A model generated the notes under the pieces. It made no database searches and was not told the DNA's origin. It saw nothing but the letters and a program-made list of their open reading frames with translations. From assembly GCF_949987515.2 (NCBI RefSeq), contig NC_082694.2:14749958-14813957 (forward strand): a stretch of DNA of 64,000 nucleotides. Direction: 5' to 3'. How positions within the stretch are numbered: the first letter of the stretch is position 1; every line of letters begins with the position of its first letter. The DNA comes from Delphinus delphis. Its lineage: Eukaryota; Chordata; Mammalia; Artiodactyla; Delphinidae. A program made the translations under genes and the position numbers. Below are positions 37,308 to 49,289 of this stretch, piece by piece.

Positions 37308-37665
37308 GGCTTCCCTGGTGGCGCAGTGGTTAAGAATCCGCCTGCCAATGCAGGGGACATGGGTTCAAGCCCTGGTCCGGGAAGATCCCACATGCCGCGG
37401 AGCAACTAAGCTCACGTGCCACAACTACTGAGCCTGTGCTCTAGAGCCCGCGAGCCACAACTACTGAGCCTGTGTGCCACAACTACTGAGCCTGCGTGCC
37501 TAGAGCCCGTGCTCCGCAACGAGAAGCCACTGCCATGAGAAGCCCGCGCACCACAACGAAGAGTAGCCCCCGCTTGCTGCAACTAGAGAAGGCCCGCGTG
37601 CAGCAATGAAGACCCAACGCAGCCAAAAATAAATAAAAAATAAATAAATTTATAAAAAAGAATAA
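37308..37665 (+). mobile_element. CHR-type SINE, long form, beside a CHMP3 acceptor
   Basis: The sense copy has all extension repeats and an (AAAT)n-like tail. Its target-site duplication is aacagttgcggg / aacagttgtggg at 37296-37307 and 37666-37677, leaving 27 nt before the exon at 37705. Confidence 0.95.
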
Positions 37666-37704
37666 AACAGTTGTGGGAAGTGACATGGTTTATTCTGTGT
37701 TTAG

Positions 37705-37819
37705 GCTGGGATCATAGAAGAGATGTTAGAGGACACTTTTGAAAGCATGGATGATCAAGAAGAAATGGAAGAAGCAGCAGAAATGGAAATTGACAAAATT
37801 CTGTTTGAAATCACCGCAG
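37705..37819 (+). CDS. CHMP3: CHMP3 coding exon, about residues 137-174
   Basis: The exon is 115 bp, with acceptor GTGTTTAG and donor GTATGA. It encodes AGIIEEMLEDTFESMDDQEE and on to LFEITA, the acidic autoinhibitory helix 5 region of ESCRT-III, which folds back on the basic core in the closed cytosolic form. It ends one base into a Gly codon completed by the last exon. A full-length CHR SINE and its target-site duplication end only 27 nt upstream of the acceptor, so the branch point must lie in the duplication, in the short remaining intron or inside the SINE. Confidence 0.96.
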
Positions 37820-38169
37820 GTATGACCCAAGATCCTTCCTCTTTCCCCTCTCCTTTTATGGCCGTTCTTCTTGCATCTGCAAGATTAGCTAGTAGCTTTT
37901 TCTTTAGATTATGACTCCCTTCTACATTTGTTATTTTAGATTAGAACCAAAGTTCTAACAATCAAAATCCTTAGTTATTATGACTTTCATATCATTAGAA
38001 GTTGGTGTTTGCACACATTTGTCATAGTGAGCAAAACCCCACCAAAACAGCTGTTTTATTGCCCCTTTTCTGTTTCTTGTCAAACTGAACCAGGTATGGA
38101 GGACAGAGAAAATGAGGGACCACTTGCTTAAGCTGATGTTTTGTTGATCTGCCTGCTGTCTCTTTACAG
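37820..38169 (+). other. CHMP3: CHMP3 last intron (350 nt), no other feature seen
   Basis: GT (37820) to AG (38169) with a pyrimidine-rich end (gctgtctctttacag). I see no repeat or gene in it. Confidence 0.9.
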
Positions 38170-38312
38170 GGGCCTTGGGCAAAGCACCTAGTAAGGTGAC
38201 CGACGCCCTCCCAGAGCCTGAACTTGCAGGAGCGATGGCTGCATCAGAAGATGAGGAGGAGGAAGAGGCCCTGGAGGCCATGCAGTCCCGTCTGGCCACA
38301 CTCCGCAGCTAG
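38170..38312 (+). CDS. CHMP3: CHMP3 terminal coding exon with stop
   Basis: The acceptor is CTCTTTACAG. The exon completes the split Gly codon and encodes 46 further residues to a TAG stop at 38310-38312. The C-terminus carries the acidic run (SEDEEEEEALEAM) and the MIT-interacting motif ending QSRLATLRS, which in the family binds the MIT domains of VPS4 and of deubiquitinases such as AMSH/STAMBP. The acidic run appears one Glu shorter than the human protein as I recall it; length variation in a GAG/GAA run is unremarkable. Confidence 0.97.
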
Positions 38313-38702
38313 GGCCGCCCAGCCAGGCCCGCAGGCTCTCCTCCGGCCCTGTCACCGGGCGCGCACTCCTTGAAGCCTCCGCCGTTTTCTGTATCTCTTG
38401 CACTACACCTCTGGGTGAGGCACTGCGTTCTGGAGAATGTTCTCTGCTAATCTCTCTTCACTCTCTGCAGAGGTTTGGGGATCTCAATGGAATTGTTTTG
38501 AGAGGCAGTGTAATAAATGCATCATTTTCAGGGGAATAAACAGAAGTATCTTTTGGGGGATGAGGGCAAAGAAGTGTGTCTTCTCACGAAGCACTTCTGA
38601 GAATAGAGTCGATTGCCTGAATGTTGAGGACTCTGTATATTTTTTTTTTGTCTGTAAAACACTATATAAATGGATTTTAATAAATTTCTGCTTTAACATT
38701 TG
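38313..38702 (+). other. CHMP3: CHMP3 3' UTR with polyadenylation signal
   Basis: The region directly follows the stop. AATAAA at 38679-38684 is followed about 15-20 nt later by a CA-containing cleavage context and then a T/G-rich stretch typical of a downstream element. Two earlier AATAAA-like hexamers near 38511 and 38536 could give a shorter UTR. The exact cleavage site is inferred. Confidence 0.8.
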
Positions 38703-39214
38703 GTCTCATTGTAGATTGTTGGGTGCAATGAACTTTCAAGGTGTTTGCTGTCCCAAATTATTTTATATGTTGGCCTTGGAAAGAGGAGGTGCTATAGCAG
38801 GGCACATGGGATTCAGAAGCTCAGCTGAAAGGGCTTCTGCTCTGTGGACCCTGTGCTCCCCAGCCTTCACAGATGTGCTGTGCGAGCTACTCTTCTGCTT
38901 TTTGTCATCTGTGTAAGCAAAAGTATCCTTGGGAATTGTGACCCCTTGTCTTGTTGGCTGGGGAACTATATCATGTGTGTCCTGAGGGGTGTGTGTGTGT
39001 CTGTAGCTTTCCTCCCTTTCCTTCCCATTGCAAGTTGCAGACAGCTGTGAGATTAGGCCTCTTTCACCCTCTGATTGCCTTTCCCTGCGTTAAGCTGACT
39101 GTCTTGGATATATGGGATATGGGCATACATATCAGTGCTTTCTCAAAGCCAGGAGCTGACGGGTGAAAGAGGCATGGTGTGGTCATGCATTGTCAACAAC
39201 TCACACATTTCTAA

Positions 39215-39425
39215 GTTATATTTTGAAATAATTCAGCAGTAGCAATTTATATTTGTGTGGGGCTGACAGTTTACAAAGCTGTTTAACATGTGTAATCATT
39301 CAGTCTTTACAAATTAGGAAAAGAGCTCATCTTGCTGAAGTGACATGTCCTAAATCACAGTCACGACGTGGCAGAACTGGGGTTCAACCCAGGTCCCTCT
39401 GGTCCAAGTCTCGTGTGCCCCAACC
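39215..39425 (+). repeat. MIR element
   Basis: The order is catgtgtaatcattcagtc, tgacatgtcctaaatcacag, gtggcagaactggggttcaa, cccaggtccctctggtcc, as in the MIR core and 3' part. It is diverged. Confidence 0.75.
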
Positions 39426-39594
39426 ACTCTCTCCCAGGTTGGTTTTGTAGATTGTATGGAGAAACCCAAGTGTATCTGATGTGCTGCAGCGAGGGCCTTC
39501 TAGTCTCATCCTGCAAGATGGGAGTCTTCAATCCAGGGGACCGTCCTATTGCTCTTGATTTCATCTTTAGGATACAGTTTGTTATTTAAGTAAA

Positions 39595-41060
39595 CATTAT
39601 TTTTCAGAGAAGTTTTAGGTTCAGAGCACAACTGAGCAGAAAATAGAGTTCCCATGTACACCTCTGGCCCTGACACAGGCACCATCTCCCACTTGTATGT
39701 ACTGACATCTCACACCCCGCAAGTACATTTGCTCCTGGAATCATACAGTACGTAGCCCTTTCACATTGGCTTCTTACACTTAGTAATATGCATGTAAGTT
39801 TCCTCCATGTCTTTTCACGGCTTGACAGGCCATTTCTTTTTAGTGCTAAATAATGTTCCATTGCCCGCATGCACCACACGATCCACTCACCTACGGAAGG
39901 ACGTCTGGGTTGCTTCAAAGCTTTGGCAATTATGAATAAAGCCATCAATGTCTGTGTGCAGGTCTTTGTGTAGACATGCATTTCAACTATTTAGGCGAAT
40001 ACCAAGGAGCACAGTTGCTGGATCTTATGGTAAGAGTATGTCTACTTTTGTAAAAAACTGACAGTTTTCCAAAGTGGCTGTATCGTTTTGCATTCCCGCC
40101 AGCAATGATGAGCGTTCCAGTTGCTCCACACCCTCAGGAGCATTTGGTGGTGTGTTTTGGATTTTGACTATATCCTAATAAGTGTGTAATGGTATCTCGT
40201 TTTAATTTGCATTTCCCTGATGATATATGATGTTGGACATCTCTTTATGTGTTTTTCTGCCATATGTGTATATTCTTTGGTGAGGTATCTGTTTAGAACG
40301 TTTGCCCATTTTTAATTGGGTTGTTTCTTATTGCTGAGTTTTAAGACTTCTTTGTATACTGTGGATAATAGTGCTTTATCAGAAATACATTTTGCAAACA
40401 TTTCCTCCCAATCTGTGGCTTGTTTTCTTATTCTCTTCACATTGTTTTTCACAGAGCAGTTTTTAATATTAATGAAGTCCATCTTACCAATTATTTATTT
40501 CATGATAGTGCCTTTGATATTGGATCTTAAAAGTCATTGCCATACCCAAGGTCACCTGGAGTTTCTATGTTATTTTGTTAGTAGTCTTATAGTTTTGCAT
40601 TTTACATTTAGGTCTGTGATCTGTATTAATTCTTGTAAAGCATGTAACGTCTGTGTCTAGATTTATTTCTTTGCATGTGGATGTCCAGTTATTCCAGCAC
40701 CATTTGTTGAAAAGACTATCTTTGCTGCAGAATACTGCCCTCACTGCTTCATCAGAGATCAGTTGACTATATTTATGTGGGCCTATTTTGGGGCTCTCTA
40801 TTCTGTTCCATTGATGTATTTGCTTATTTTTTTGCCAGTACCAAATTGTCTTGATTATTGTAGCTTAATAGTAAGTCTTGAAGTCAGGTAGCATCAGTCC
40901 TCCAACTTTGTTCTTCTCCAATAGTGTTGTCTATTCTGGGTCTCTTGCCTCTCTCTATAAACTTCAGAATTCATCTGTCAATATCCACAAAACTTGCTGG
41001 GATTCTGACTGGGACTGCTTTGAATCTGTAAGTCAAGTTGAGAGGAACTGACATATTGAG
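39595..41060 (-). mobile_element. Old antisense L1 fragment
   Basis: The L1M 3' and ORF2-end region is in antisense: gtaatatgcatgtaag, gaataaagccatcaatg, ccattttgcattcccgcc-like, and later ccattgatgtatttgc. It is strongly diverged, with no frame longer than 125 codons. Confidence 0.8.
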
Positions 41061-42309
41061 AGGATATAGTTTTACGATCGCATTTATCTGGCTAATTTAT
41101 TCACAGAATGATTTTGGAATTAAGGAATGCTCATAACCCCTGAGCATTTTTGTCCTTATGTGGATAATCAGTGTTTATCCAGGTGCGTGGATGGGCAGAA
41201 TAATGACAAGCACTCTTTCCACCATTCAGATAAAATCATCTCAATGTAGGGTTGGTTTGTCTGAATTGTCTAAGAGGTCCTGAGTTTTCCATTCCTGTTT
41301 TCAGGCTGAGGAAAGAGCATTCCTGGCTCGTTGTCAGGCCGCATCTTCCATTTTCCCTCAATACTCTGTTGGGTATCAGTGGAAACAAGGTGAGTCAGAT
41401 ATTCTCCTGGCCCTGGAAAGGTCTGCAATCCGGAAAGGGAAACCATGGTATCAACGCCTGCAACAAAAGTTTTCCTCTAAACCTCAGGCCCTTGATTTAG
41501 GTCCAGCACAGCACCAGCTCCCACGCTCCCCACCCCATCCCCAGATGAATCTGCTTGGTGCCCAAAAAAACCCAGTTGAAAGGGTTGCATTCCAGAATAG
41601 CATTCCGCACTGCCAACTCATTTGTGTTGTCTTCAAACACAGCTTACTCTTTAAAAATCACTGTCAGCTTATGGTGATCACCCAGCAGTTCGTTCCAGGC
41701 AGATGACAGCTTTCCTTTCTCTGTCCCTCCCCGCTCTCCCCATGCTGTCTATCAAAGACACCTTCCTGAGCCCCTGCCGGCTGTACAGCTCACCTGGCCT
41801 TAGGCCCTTTGTCGTGTCATATACTTAAAGGTGTGTCTCAGAACTCCTGGAGAGAAGGGGTTATGACTCATATTTGCTCCAGAATAGTACTAGTCATGCC
41901 TGCCTCTGCACCTCCCTAAAATCCAACCCCATAGCTGTATTTATGGGAACAACTGTGAAAACTCAAAGCTTTGAAAAACTGGACAGATTTCCTTGTCCTA
42001 CCCTAGTGACAGATGCTCTTCAAATGCTATTCTGTATTACCAATAAGAAAGGCTCATAAGTGAAAATAAACTTGCGAAATGTTTGGTTGAAATAAACATA
42101 AAGCAGGTTTTTTTTTTTAACTTTTCACAGCCTTTCCATATGCTTTTACCAATTTATTTAACCAAGCAGTTTCCTTTTGAGATACCAGAATGAACATTCC
42201 CTAGCCACTGAACCATTTCAGAAATCCAAGTCTAAACCCCAGTAGGGAAATACTTTTTCTTAAGGAAGTTCTCATTTACATATAATTAATTATAGTTTTA
42301 TAATATATT

Positions 42310-44050
42310 TATAGAGTTGTCAGCAAAATGGAGGAGTAGACAGGTCCAAACACCCATCCTTCCAAAGAAACATTGAAAAAAGTACCAGCAACTGTCAGAA
42401 CCAACTTTTTCAGAACTCTGGAAAACAAAGGTTTATAGCAACCAAGAAGATGCTGTATTAAGAAAAAAACCCTTCAAAACAGAAAGAAAGCTTTGTGGCA
42501 TTTTTACTTGCCCTGGACAAACCTCTCTCCCGGCTTGGCAGCGGTCTTGAAGACGGCAGCCTACATTCTCAAATGTGAGACCCTGGTCCCTAGTCCCAGG
42601 GAAAGAGAGAAGACCTTATTCCTAAATTGTCATGTTTGCCCCAATCTAAGGGCCATCCTGAAAGACTAAAGGTGCTCATCTCTGGTTTGCCTATCTTGGA
42701 ATTTATTCAGGGTGGAAAAGCAGCAAGTTTTGCTTGAAAACATGTTAAGGATTTTTTTTTTTTTTTTTTTTAATGTGCAGAGCCACCTGGGGCAGAAGAT
42801 TACAAGAGACTGCTCAAAACCTGGGAGGAAAAGCCAGGGAGAGGATTTCTTTGGGATATTAGTGCATTCAAAAGCAATTGTGTATACTGGGGAATTTAGA
42901 AAAGCAGGACAGGAATTATGCTCAGAAAAGACCTGAAAAGACCCCAGTTTTCATTGCTGCTTGACCTATAGGCTTGGTGCATTCAGAAAGTGAAGGCTGA
43001 GGCAGAATCATAAATGGTCTGGCTAAGTGTTAAGAGTGTCCCAGCACAGAGCCAATCCATAGAAGATTGGGAGAGGTGTTTTTGTTTGTTTTTTAAGGTT
43101 CTGAAATTCAAGGAAATCTCTGTCAAAATACTGGCTGAACACAGCTAAGCCTTCAATAATTCAGAACAGAAAAATCCCTGGGAAGGGGGAGATTCTGATT
43201 TCCAGAATTATTCTGGAATATTGGAATGTCCAGTTTTCAACAACAACAACAAAATCACAAAGCATACAAAGAAAATGGAAAGTACAGCCCATTCAAAGGA
43301 AAAAAATTAAATTTACAGAAACCATCCCTGAGGAAGCCCAGATACCACACTTGCTAGACAAAGACTTTAAGCCAGCTGTCTCAGATATGCTTAAGAGGTA
43401 AAGAAAACCAGGAAAATAATATACAAACAAAATGAGAATATCAATAAAGAGAAATAATAAAAAGGAACCACACAGAAATTCTGGAGCTGGAGAGTACAAA
43501 AACTGAAATGAAAAAAAAATACACTAAAGGGGTTCAACAGCATATTTGAGGAGGAAGAAGAAAAAATAGGTAAACTTGAAGACAGAACAACTGAAATGAC
43601 CCAGTCTGAGAAGCAGAAAGAAAAATGAACACCGCCCAAGGGACTTGTGGGAGACCATCAAGCTCACCAACACGTGCATTATGGGAGGACCAGAAGGATA
43701 AGAGAGAGAGAAAAAGGAGCAAAAGGAATATTTGAAGAAATAATGACTGAAAACCTCCCATATCTGAAAGATATTAACCTATACATGCAAATAGCTCAAC
43801 AAATTCCAAGCAAGATAAAATCAAAGGGATCCACACTAAGACACATTATCGTCCAACTGTTGAAAAGAGACAGAGAATGTTGAAAGCAACAAAAGAGAAG
43901 CAACTCCTCATGTTCAAGGGATCCTCAATAAGATTAACATCTAACTTCTCATCGGAAACCATGGAAGCCAGAGGCAGTGGGGTGACGTATTTAAGGTGCT
44001 GAAAGAAAAAACTTTCAATGAAGAATTCTACATCCAGCAAAACTATCCTT
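42310..44050 (+). mobile_element. Old sense L1 (5' UTR and ORF1 remnant)
   Basis: It begins gttgtcagcaaaatggagga, the typical start of L1M 5' UTRs. From about 43500 a broken ORF1 follows with coiled-coil-type lysine/glutamate coding and taacttctcatcggaaacc near the C-terminal domain. There are many stops. It ends where a SINE begins at 44066. Confidence 0.75.
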
Positions 44051-44065
44051 CAAGAATGAAGGAGA

Positions 44066-44332
44066 GGGACTTCCCTGGTGGTGCAGTGGTTAAGAATCCG
44101 CCTGCCAATGCAGGGGACACGGGTTCGATCCCTGGTCCGGGAGGATCCCACATACCACGGAGCAACTAAGCCCGTGCGCCACAACTACTGAGCCTGCGCT
44201 CTAGAGTCCGTGAACCGCAACTACTGAAGCCCACGCGCCTAGAGCCTGTGCTCTACAACAAGAGAAGCCACCACAATGAGAAGCACGAGCACCACAATGA
44301 AGAGTAGCCCCTGCTCGCCGCAACTAGAGAAA
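44066..44332 (+). mobile_element. CHR-type SINE, long form, 3' truncated
   Basis: The sense copy starts gggacttccctggtggtg. It stops at caactagagaaa, lacking the last ~60 nt and the tail seen in the full copies at 19390 and 37308. L1 sequence begins immediately. Confidence 0.92.
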
Positions 44333-45670
44333 ACGTAGGCAGAACACTCTGACATAAATCGCAGCAAGATCTTTTTTGACTCACTTCCTAGAGTAATGAA
44401 AAAAAAACAAAAATAAACAAATGGGACCTAATTAAACTTAAAAGCTTTTACACAGCAAAGGAAACCATAAACAAGACGAAAAGACAACCCTCAGAATGGG
44501 AGAAAATATTTGCAAATGAAGCAACTGACAAAGGATTAATCTCCAAAATTTACAAACAGCTCATGCAGCTCAAAATCCAAAAAAAAAAAAACCCAATCAA
44601 AAAATGGACAGGGCTTCCCTGGTGGCGCAGTGGTTGAGTCTGCCTGCCGATGCAGGGGACACGGGTTTGTGCCCTGGTCTGGGAAGATCCCACATGCCGC
44701 AGAGTGGCTGGGCCTGTGAGCCATGGCAGCTGAGCCTGCGCGTCGGAGCCTGTGCTCCACAACGGGACAAACACATGAAAGGATGCTCAACATCACTAAT
44801 CCTTAGAGAAATGCAAATCAGAACTACAGTGAGGTATCACCTCACACCAGTCAGAATGGCCATCATCAAAAAATCTACAAACAATAAATGCTGGAGAGGA
44901 TGTGGAGAAAAGGGAACCCTCTTGCACTGTTGGTGGGAATGTAAACTGATACAGCCACTATGGAGAACAGTATAGACATTTCTTTGAAAACTAAAACTAG
45001 AACTACCATACAACCCAGCAATCCCACTACTGGGCATATATCCTGAGAAAACCGTCATTCAAAAAGAGTCATGTACCACAGTGTTCATTGCAGCTCTATT
45101 TACAATAGCCCGGACATGGAAGCAAACTAAGTGTCCACTGACAGATGAATGGATAAAGAAGATGTGGCACATATATACAATGGAATATTACTCAGCCATA
45201 AAAAGAAACGAAATTGAGTTATTTGTAGTGAGGTGGATGGACCTAGACTCTGTCATACAGAGTGAAGTAAGTCAGAGAAAAACAAATACCATATGGTAAC
45301 ACATATATGTGGAATCTAAAGAAAAAAAATGGTTCTGAAGAACCTAGGGGCAGGACAGGAATAAAGATGCAGATGTAGAGAATGGATTTGAGGACACAGG
45401 GAGGGGGAAGGGTAAGCTGGGACGAAGTGAGAGAGTGGCATGGACATATATACACTACCAAATGTAAAACAGATAGCTAGTGGGAAGCAGCTGCATAGCA
45501 CAGGGAGATCAGCTTGGTGCTTTGTGTCCACCTAGAGGGGTGGGATAGGGAGGGAGGGAGATGCAAGAGGGAGGAGATATGGGGACATATGTATATGTAT
45601 AGCTGACTCTGTTATAAAACAGAAACCAACACACCATTGTAAAGCAATTATACTCCAACAAAGATGTTAA
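44333..45670 (+). mobile_element. 5'-truncated L1 inserted between SINE and Tigger remnant
   Basis: The sense L1 runs from late ORF2 (taggcagaacactctgacat) to aaagatgttaaaaaa. Nearly identical tails are at 29887 and 32108. It is interrupted by a partial SINE at 44611-44767. No target-site duplication was found. Confidence 0.9.
44611..44767 (+). mobile_element. Partial CHR-type SINE inside L1
   Basis: The sense copy ends at ctccacaacggga, without gagaggcccgcg and the A tail. The adjoining L1 also lacks about 45-50 nt relative to the equivalent region of L1-B (28935-28980). Confidence 0.9.
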
Positions 45671-45689
45671 AAAATTTTTTTATTTAATA

Positions 45690-47483
45690 CGCTTAACCTA
45701 CTAGGTTAGCCTAGCCTACCTTAAATGTGCTCAGAACACTGACATTAGCCCATAGTTGGGCAAAATCATCTAACACAAGCCTATTCTATAATAAAGTGTC
45801 GAATATCTCATGTAATTTATTGAATACTGTACTTGAAAGTGAAAAACAGAATGGCTGTATGGGTACTCACCAGTAATGTACCCAGCTGAAAGCACACTGG
45901 ATCTGAAGAATTTTGAAGGATTGAACTACAGTTAACTGCTGGATGGTGGGGATGCTACAGCCACAGGGTCATCAGTCTCTCTTCTGATGAGGCTTGAGGA
46001 TAGCCGGTAGAAAGACCTGGGGCATTGACACTTGGTTTAGCAGGCATACTGTTTGTTCTTCAGGAAGATAACCAGTTTTGACTGCATAGTTTTTCTCCTC
46101 TATGGTAAGCAAGAGCTTCCTGTATCTGCCTGCCAGGTCTTGCCAATCTCTTGTAATTAACATCCATTTCTTCTAACTTCCGTACACCACTGGTGATAGC
46201 AGCAAACGCCTCTGCCAGTTTCTTTGCTGTGAACTTTCTTGGTGCCTCGGGTATAACTTCTTCCTCTGCCTCAACTTCTTTCTTCCTCCAGTTCAATCAG
46301 CTCTTGATTGGAAGGCTCTTTAGCCTCGATGCCGAGAAGCTCATGAATATCCTCTTTATCAACGTCCCATTCTAGCTGCTTCCCAAGCACTAGCATCTGG
46401 TTACTTTACTATTTCGGCAACAGTAGAATCTTTGTTAAAAGCCTTTCAATGCGTCCATGTAGGTCTTCAGAACTTCCTTCCAAATGCCATTCACGCATTG
46501 CTGTGTGACTTCCTCGCATGCTGCAGTGATGGTTCACATTTAGAGCGTGGTTGTTTGGGAGCGAATACACCACCTTTACATCAGGATGCGTGTCACAGAC
46601 ACGCTGTGGATGCCCTGGAGCTCTGGCCAGGATCAGCTGGAAGGGGATGTTGTTTTGCCTACAATATTCTCTTGCCTGTGACAAACAGTTAAAACAAAGT
46701 CTCCAAACAATGCTACTGTTTCCAGGCTTTCTTATTATGGGAAAAACAAATGGGAAGTTGCTCACATTCTTGAATGCTCTAGGATTCTCTAATGGGTACA
46801 TTAGGAAAGGCTTTAATTTGAACCCTGCAACATTTCTACCCAAAAGCAGTGTTAAATGGTCTCTGAACGCCTGACATTGTCTTGGACTCTTCATGAATGT
46901 ATGCGTGTTCTGGCATACAGTTCTAGAACCAGCTTTTTTTCATCAATATTAACTTTTTGTTCCAGCAAATATTTCTCACCCACGATCATCCTATATAGCT
47001 CTTCCTTAAGAGCTTCAACACCTTTAGCATCGGCACTTGCTGCCTCACTGTTGAATTTCACATTACGAAAATTATGATGCTTTTGAAGCATTGAAACCTC
47101 CCATGACTTGCTGTAAACACTTGTGTATAAAGAGTGAATCGAAAAGACTTCTTGCCTTAGCCTGGGTCATCAGTCAGCTAAGTGATGCACGTTTCTGTAT
47201 CTGGTCTTCCACGTGACAAGTAATTTTTCAATATCATCCATTAGCCCAGCTCTTTTCTTCGTGATGATGGTGTATTTAATTGATGCTGTTTCACTGCGTC
47301 ATTGATTCACTTCTTATCCTTTAAGATCGTTATCATCGATGGAAAATTCCTGACTCGTGCGATGATCATTACTGGCTTGCCACCTTCGTGCTGGGCAATT
47401 ACCTTGAGTTTTATCTCAAGAGTAATTGCCTTCCTCTTCTTCCTACTGGAAGCAGCAGATGCAGATGGGCGTTTTGCAGACAT
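45690..47483 (-). pseudogene. Tigger1-like (pogo family) DNA transposon with broken transposase
   Basis: The - strand encodes a pogo/Tigger transposase in pieces. The N-terminus MSAKRPSASAASSRKKRKAI (from 47483) has the CENP-B-type helix-turn-helix start. Further pieces lie at 46891-47091 (KGVEALKEELYRM), 46409-46894 (DHLTLLLGRNVAGFKLKPFL, the DDE-type catalytic region) and 45972-46296 (C-terminal). Several frameshifts and stops separate them. The - strand 3' flank (45695-45870) also matches Tigger1 3' sequence, but terminal inverted repeats were not found: one end is cut by the L1 at 45670. It is an old, immobile copy. TIGD-type domesticated genes are a less likely reading because the frame is destroyed. 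Confidence 0.85.
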
Positions 47484-47589
47484 TACAGGATGTGAAAACA
47501 CAAACCACAGTCTGTAAAAAATGCAAGCAACACAGTACACTGAAGAGTATTGGCTGTTTACCCTCAGGATCATATATGGCTGACGGGGA

Positions 47590-47740
47590 GCTATCAACAT
47601 CCATTTCTAATAAAAACTCTCAATAAAGTGAATACAGAGGGAACACACCTGAATATATATGGTGTCATATATGACAAAGCCATAGCTAACATAAAACATA
47701 CAGTAAAAAATAAAAAAGGAAAATCTGAATAGTCTTAGAT
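47590..47740 (+). mobile_element. L1 ORF2 fragment beside the Tigger remnant
   Basis: The + strand reads KTLNKVNTEGTHLNIYGVIY, clearly the L1 RT segment [20 protein letters not shown] seen in L1-A. It is short and isolated. Confidence 0.75.
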
Positions 47741-47845
47741 CTGTTGAAAAAACTGAATCCTCTGTTAAAAATCCTACTGCACGTTTTCATTGATGAAGTG
47801 CTTCTACTAAACATTTTAGAAAGAAACATTACTTCACATACATTT

Positions 47846-48055
47846 TAAAAACTTATTTATTTACTTATTTGGCTGTGCCAGGTCTTAGTTGTGACCCGGC
47901 AGGATCTTTGTTGCGGTGTGCAGGATCTTTAGTTGCAGCATGTGAACTCTCAGTTGCGGCATGGGGGATCTAGTTCCCTGACCAGGGATGGAACCCAGGC
48001 CCCCTGCATTGGGAGCATGGAGTCTTAGCCACTGGACCACCAGGGAAGTCCCGTA
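47846..48055 (-). mobile_element. CHR-type SINE
   Basis: The antisense copy has an 11-bp duplication, cacatacattt, at 47835-47845 and 48056-48066. Confidence 0.92.
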
Positions 48056-48109
48056 CACATACATTTAAAGCTATACATTCCCATCTAGGCGCTGTTGTAA
48101 ACTGAATTC

Positions 48110-48800
48110 CACCACTTTTGAATGGTTGTATTTTTATTATTCCGTCCCAAGTATCTCATTTCCATTCTGACTTTTTCTTGATCAGTGGGTTACTTAGAAG
48201 CATGCTGCTTAATTTCTCGACATTTGAGACTTTCAGTTACCTTTGTCTGGGGCAGTGTGTGGTGGTTCTTGAATACGCAATGTGCGCTTGACATGGACGT
48301 GTATTTTGCAGCCACTGGCTTTAGTGTTCTAACAAGTGTCCATTTGTTTGATAGGTTCAAATATTTTATATTTGTATTGGTTTTATATGTTTATTGTATC
48401 AATTACAGAAAGAGGTGGGTGAGAATCTTCAGCTGTAATTGTGAACTTGTTTTCTCCTTTAATTTTGTCCAATTTTGCTTCATCTTACTTTGAAGTTCTG
48501 TTATTAGGTTCATACTTAGGATTATTGTATCTTCCTGCTGAATGAATCCTTTCATGATTGTGAAAGCAACTTCTCTCTGGTAAAACCCTATCTTAAAATC
48601 ACTTTGGCATTAATAGAGCCATATTTGCTTTCATACAGTTAGCGTTTGCATGATATAACTTCTTCCATGCTTTTACTTCTAACCTACAAACTGTATCTTT
48701 TGTAAGTAGTATGTAGTCAAGTCTTTTACTTAATCCAGTCAGACCATCTTTATCTTGCAACTGGAGCACAAGTATCGTCCACTTGTTGAAAGTTCGCTTT
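48110..48800 (-). mobile_element. Old antisense L1 ORF2 fragment
   Basis: The layout matches the antisense endonuclease/RT region of old L1s (compare 12950-13560): ttatctcatttcc-like start, gggtgagaatcttcagctg, gaatcctttcatgattgtg. It is heavily diverged. Confidence 0.6.
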
Positions 48801-49289
48801 ACACTACTTCAGTTTTACGAAATACCTACGTTAGTACCTGTTTTTGCTAACTGAAAGAAATCTGAAGAGGATTTTTGCTTTTAGCAAAAAAAAGGCAAAA
48901 TGTGAAAACAGCATTCAGCGTTTGTTTTGCAGAGAGGTGTTACAGAGGCAGCATGCATCCTGAGCAGTGAGAGCGGCACTGCCAAGCTCCTTCCCGGGAA
49001 ACTACACTCAGCATCTCAGCATCAAGGCGCCATAGCTTGGAACTGTGTCTGTGAGCATCTGTGCCTTATGTCTATTTATTTGTGCATCCATCAGCTGGAT
49101 GTGTCCTAAGGTACCTGCTTCTACGCTCGCGAAAAGTTTCAGAGGAAACCTCTACTTTCAATACTTCTGAATAGTGGGGGAAACTTGCATTTAGAAAAGT
49201 CCCACTTCTTCCTTCTTTCCTGCCTTTTTAATCAATTAAAAAAATAAGGATGTCATTTTCTCATTCAACTCCAAAAGCTTTTCCTACTT

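Larger units (their letters stand above)
34543..37704 (+). other. CHMP3: CHMP3 3.2-kb intron
   Basis: The intron is moderately GC-rich. It holds a hAT-type repeat (34926-35155), a MIR (35265-35480) and a CHR SINE (37308-37665). The 35480-37295 stretch has no recognised element other than an ancient L2/MIR-like tail near 36120-36200, and no coding signal. Confidence 0.8.

Noticed and set aside
36813..37409. 198-codon + strand frame next to a CHMP3 exon
   Set aside because: It ends inside a CHR SINE, has no recognisable domain and no splice context; chance frame in GC-rich intron.
38437..38916. 159-codon + strand frame after the CHMP3 stop
   Set aside because: It lies in the CHMP3 3' UTR and downstream flank, crosses the poly-A signal, and has no homology I recognise.
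43647..43883. 78-codon + strand frame with charged residues
   Set aside because: It is a remnant of old L1 ORF1, not a separate gene.
45972..47483. Possible domesticated transposase gene (TIGD-like)
   Set aside because: The frame is split by several stops and shifts, so it is a decayed Tigger copy rather than a host gene.
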